Source: Oopsacas minuta (taxonomy: Eukaryota > Porifera > Hexactinellida > Lyssacinosida > Leucopsacidae). Taken from it: a DNA stretch of 64,000 nt. The notes beneath the pieces are model-generated. The model worked only from the letters and a program-made list of their open reading frames with translations. It made no database searches and had not been told where the DNA came from. Below are positions 61,401 to 64,000 of the stretch, one piece after another. Location: contig JAKMXF010000302.1 in the NCBI GenBank assembly GCA_024704765.1, positions 397,114 to 461,113 on the forward strand, read 5' to 3'. Every line of letters starts with the position of its first letter. Within the stretch, counting starts at the first letter, position 1. The position numbers and the translations under genes are program-made.

Positions 61401-62413
61401 ATTAATGATCCTATTTGGAGGATTTTAATGAGGAATATCGACTATTAGGCCAAACTTTCCCAGTCATGTTGCTCAAAATTGAAGACTAAGTATTCTCAGG
61501 AATCGTGATGATATAATTAATCTATGATATGCCATTCTAGCAAACATAACTGAAGTAAGCCCAAAAATAGAATTTTCTGGAAAAGGAGAATATTACAAAA
61601 TGATGAGTGAGTTTAAATAAGATTCCCAAATATAGGTAAATAAATTCCTATCAAGTTCTACAATTGGAAATACCTCTATTATTAACCATTCCAATGGTGG
61701 TGTTGTTGTTAAGGTTACTTAATTAATATGTAAATACATATTGAATAAGTAGATTTGGACAGAATTAATAGTCTAAATATTTGTCATGTTTGCATTGGAA
61801 AATGATATTACTCCCTCAGTGTAAAGGTTACTACAGGATAATGATAACTCCCCCTACCGTGGAGATATTAACTTAATGTTACATAAATCATCATATTTCT
61901 GTGATACATTAGGCAATGTTACATATGGCTAACGTAGGACACGAAACTAGTCTTCAGCAAAACAGAAATTGCTGAAGCCGAAATAGCTTTAACTAAGTGG
62001 GTGGATTAGTATGAGATTTGTATTACAGAATACGTATGTATATCTTAGTTGCAATAGTATCAAATCTCAAATAACTACTACGTAGCGCTATGAAAATAGT
62101 TAACATAGGAAGTGAGCATATATCACTAATACTTCCCAATAAATTTACTGACAACAAAAATTGGATGAAACTCCATAAAACCCACGAAGGAGGGATTTTT
62201 ATTGAACAACATTTAATAAATTGTATACTGCCTCTCATAAGTTCTCCATTGAATAAAATTTCCTTAGTGATAGAAATTATTAGATAGTGGTATTGATGTA
62301 TTTTTGAAGGATATAGCAATTGTGCGCCAATTAACGAAATATTCCAGATAATAAGTAGCAATAATATGAATAGAAGTATACGTATGTATAATTATTTTGT
62401 ATTGAAATGGAAT
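58480..62413. other. 3.9-kb gene-poor region
   Basis: AT-rich sequence after Nanos. Only a pogo-like MITE at 59616-59778 is recognisable. Short frames on both strands lack protein-like composition. A GATTCGAAC string near 59200 was checked as a tRNA T-loop but no cloverleaf forms around it. This may hold Nanos 3' UTR, regulatory DNA or old transposon remains. Confidence 0.45.
59616..59778. mobile_element. 163-bp pogo/Tigger-like MITE
   Basis: TA-flanked. Left end CAGTTGAAGTCGTGTT; right end AACAACCCGATTTCAACTG, its diverged inverse. The left end and the 'ccgatttc' right end resemble the 67-bp copy at 31848. Confidence 0.78.
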
Positions 62414-62758
62414 TCATACTGGCCAGTCCCATTGTCCAGGAGGTGGAGGCCCAAGACTAGGCTTCCATGGTTCCCAGACTAGCATTTTTTCTGTAAGAGA
62501 ACACTCTCTCTTCGCTTTATCGACCAACTCTTCCATCTGTCCCTGTTTGATTATAGATTCAATTTTATTATCGTCTGTCTCAGTAGAAACAATCTTTAAT
62601 CTCTCTTTTATAATTCGCTCTGTATTCTGCCGATAAGCAGATTTACTGGGCATCTCTGCCAGCAAAGAGAGAGTCTTATTGTACAGAGAACATAGCACTT
62701 CTCTTGCGTTTGGGATCACTTCCAAACCTACAATCTTTGTAGTGCGTTTGATAGACAT
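62414..62758 (-). CDS. NDUFA5: NADH dehydrogenase 1 alpha subunit 5 (complex I B13)
   Basis: Single exon, 114 residues (human 116). Start ATG 62758. Recognisable blocks: KIVGLEVIPNAREVLCSLY, LAEMPSKSAYRQNTERI, IIKQGQMEELVDKAKRE and the C-terminal end PPPPGQWDWPV, which parallels the human PADQWKWPI. It is an accessory subunit of the matrix arm of mitochondrial complex I. Confidence 0.9.
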   Translation of the reverse strand: MSIKRTTKIVGLEVIPNAREVLCSLYNKTLSLLAEMPSKSAYRQNTERIIKERLKIVSTETDDNKIESIIKQGQMEELVDKAKRECSLTEKMLVWEPWKPSLGPPPPGQWDWPV

Positions 62759-63502
62759 TTCTAGTGCTTATTAGTGTAAATACAATATTGAATTATTACT
62801 GGATATCTAATTTGAATGTAATTTTAGTGCAATTATTCTTTACAAAAAAATGGAGTGTTAAGCACATTACTCTACTTTAAATGACCATAACGACGTTTAG
62901 AATTGTCATGCCCAGTATAACGGAATGTTTAATTAGCCAAAAATATTATAACAGTTACATATATAGCGGACATATATTAAGTCACTGTTACTTTGTCCAA
63001 AATTAGATTATGCATCTATTTGGTTCATAGCACATTCTAAAAAGATATCTAGGTAGATAATCATTATTATATTATAGTATTAATTAACCCATCATGATAA
63101 CGAACCTCTCGATAGAATGGAAATATGGAAAAATCGTACCATGACAGATAGTCATGCTCCATTCATTCCTTACATGGAAACATCAAATTGAATGATTACA
63201 ACTTCTATTATTACACATAATCATTACACTAAAATGTATGTAATCATATTGCTAACTTAATTTCCTGGAGAACTTGATTTATAGGAAGTAAAGGTAATTA
63301 TTAATTTGATATTTTCTACAAAAAGTAGACTGATAATACAGCACAGATAATTGTATGGAGTAAATTGGATGAATAGTACATTACAGTGATGATGGTGTAT
63401 TTGAATAAACCAATCATGGCTTGAAAATCATTAATACTGTATGCTCTTGTTATGTATCAACAAATCAATTCGCCGATTTACTAGATATCAATATTCATAA
63501 GG
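62759..63502. other. Intergenic, no gene seen
   Basis: AT-rich spacer between the NDUFA5 5' end and the hAT element. No supported feature. Confidence 0.4.
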
Positions 63503-64000
63503 CAGTGGTTCCCAACCCTTGCCACCCCAAGACCCCATTCAGCCATGGAGCTAAGTAGGTGGCCCCACACATTGAACATAAATTACACAATTGTAAATTA
63601 TCAACTCATTATTTTGGCATGTAATTTATAATATATGAAAATACTCTACCATTATGGAAATTTGAAATATCAGGTTTGCTTGTGCTTTTTCAGGACAAGC
63701 TCTTTAATTTTTGGTTTTGTAGTAGAAATAGCACATCTCAAATCATCTTCTACTTGTAAACGATTGCGTTTCTTTGTTTTAATAGTCATCAAGGTAGAAA
63801 AAGCATTTTCACATAAATATGTTGTCCGGAATGGGATCAGAGTGCGTAATGCAGATTCTGAAATAAGGGGATACATCTCAATTAGTGACAGCCAAAATTC
63901 GTTTAAGGGTATTGTTTGATATCTGTTCTTTGCTAAACTATCGTTTAACATCTCAATAAATTCCTCTTGAAATATCTCAGGTACATCTTCAACATTCATT
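63503..64000 (-). mobile_element. 3' end of a hAT transposon, runs off the window
   Basis: The terminal sequence CAGTGGTTCCCAACCC begins at 63503, the same hAT end as the MITEs here. Transposase coding sequence on the minus strand begins inside it and continues past 64000. The preceding bases TCATAAGG (63495-63502) would be one copy of an 8-bp target duplication; the other lies outside the window. Confidence 0.85.
63670..64000 (-). CDS. hAT transposase, C-terminal part (partial)
   Basis: Open to the window edge; at least 109 residues of the C-terminus. The motif FRTTYLCENAFSTLMTIKTK is the hAT C-terminal dimerisation region (ZBED5/FAM200 type), followed by RNRLQVEDDLRCAIS and a lysine-rich end. 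No stop or frameshift is seen in the visible part, so the element may be intact or young. Confidence 0.85.
   Translation of the reverse strand, partial: MNVEDVPEIFQEEFIEMLNDSLAKNRYQTIPLNEFWLSLIEMYPLISESALRTLIPFRTTYLCENAFSTLMTIKTKKRNRLQVEDDLRCAISTTKPKIKELVLKKHKQT

Noticed and set aside
60404-62361. Short frames on both strands in the gene-poor stretch
   Set aside because: All are under ~115 codons, lack domains or consistent composition, and fit chance in AT-rich DNA.

Overview
The window is nuclear DNA from an animal. It is AT-rich and holds about 20 protein genes. Many are split by short GT-AG introns of roughly 50-120 bp, and others lie in one uninterrupted exon. The gene set (Nanos, TRAF, myocardin-related factor, factor-inhibiting-HIF, SID-1 family protein, DNA ligase III, DDX43, nicalin, EDEM, Rpt6) is typical of Metazoa. 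DDX43 and LIG3 are lost in several ecdysozoan lineages, and the first gene is an NCL-like exchanger better known from plants, so an early-branching or slowly evolving marine invertebrate (a sponge, for example) is my best guess. That is inference; no species marker is visible.

Layout: 0.5-2.0 kb cation/Ca2+ exchanger (+); 2.5-6.0 kb DDX43-like KH-domain DEAD-box helicase with FG-type repeats (+); 6.2-9.3 kb DNA ligase III (+); 9.5-11.9 kb SID-1 family protein (+); 12.2-13.4 kb TRAF (+, 5' end problematic); 13.5-14.9 kb UCHL5 (-); 15.1-16.8 kb nicalin (-); 17.2-20.1 kb MRTF (-); 20.6-25.5 kb large mucin-like membrane protein (-); 25.7-26.8 kb PH-only protein resembling ORP9/10/11 (-); 27.3-36.7 kb DIDO/PHF3-type PHD-TFIIS-SPOC protein (-); 37.9-39.3 kb probable tandem OB-fold SSB-like protein (+); 39.7-45.2 kb EDEM (-), with a small membrane ORF in its large intron; 45.5-49.4 kb ankyrin-TRP channel (+); 49.6-52.1 kb PQBP1 (-), with a complete NAA50 gene inside one intron; 52.4-54.0 kb HPD (-); 54.1-55.5 kb HIF1AN (-); 55.9-57.4 kb PSMC5 (-); 57.9-58.5 kb Nanos (+); a gene-poor stretch; 62.4-62.8 kb NDUFA5 (-); and at the right edge the 3' part of a hAT transposon with transposase coding sequence running off the window.

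The genes do not form one pathway. Several fit a protein quality-control theme (UCHL5 and PSMC5 of the 26S proteasome, EDEM in ER-associated degradation, nicalin at the ER), but that is probably chance. Two families of small non-autonomous DNA transposons are scattered through introns and intergenic DNA. One is hAT-type, with ends like CAGTGGTTCCCAACC and 8-bp duplications. The other is pogo/Tigger-like, with ends CAGT.. flanked by TA. The best novelty candidates are the two-OB-fold SSB-like protein, the DDX43 low-complexity repeat array, the mucin-like receptor, the nested genes, and the very tight HIF1AN-HPD pair.
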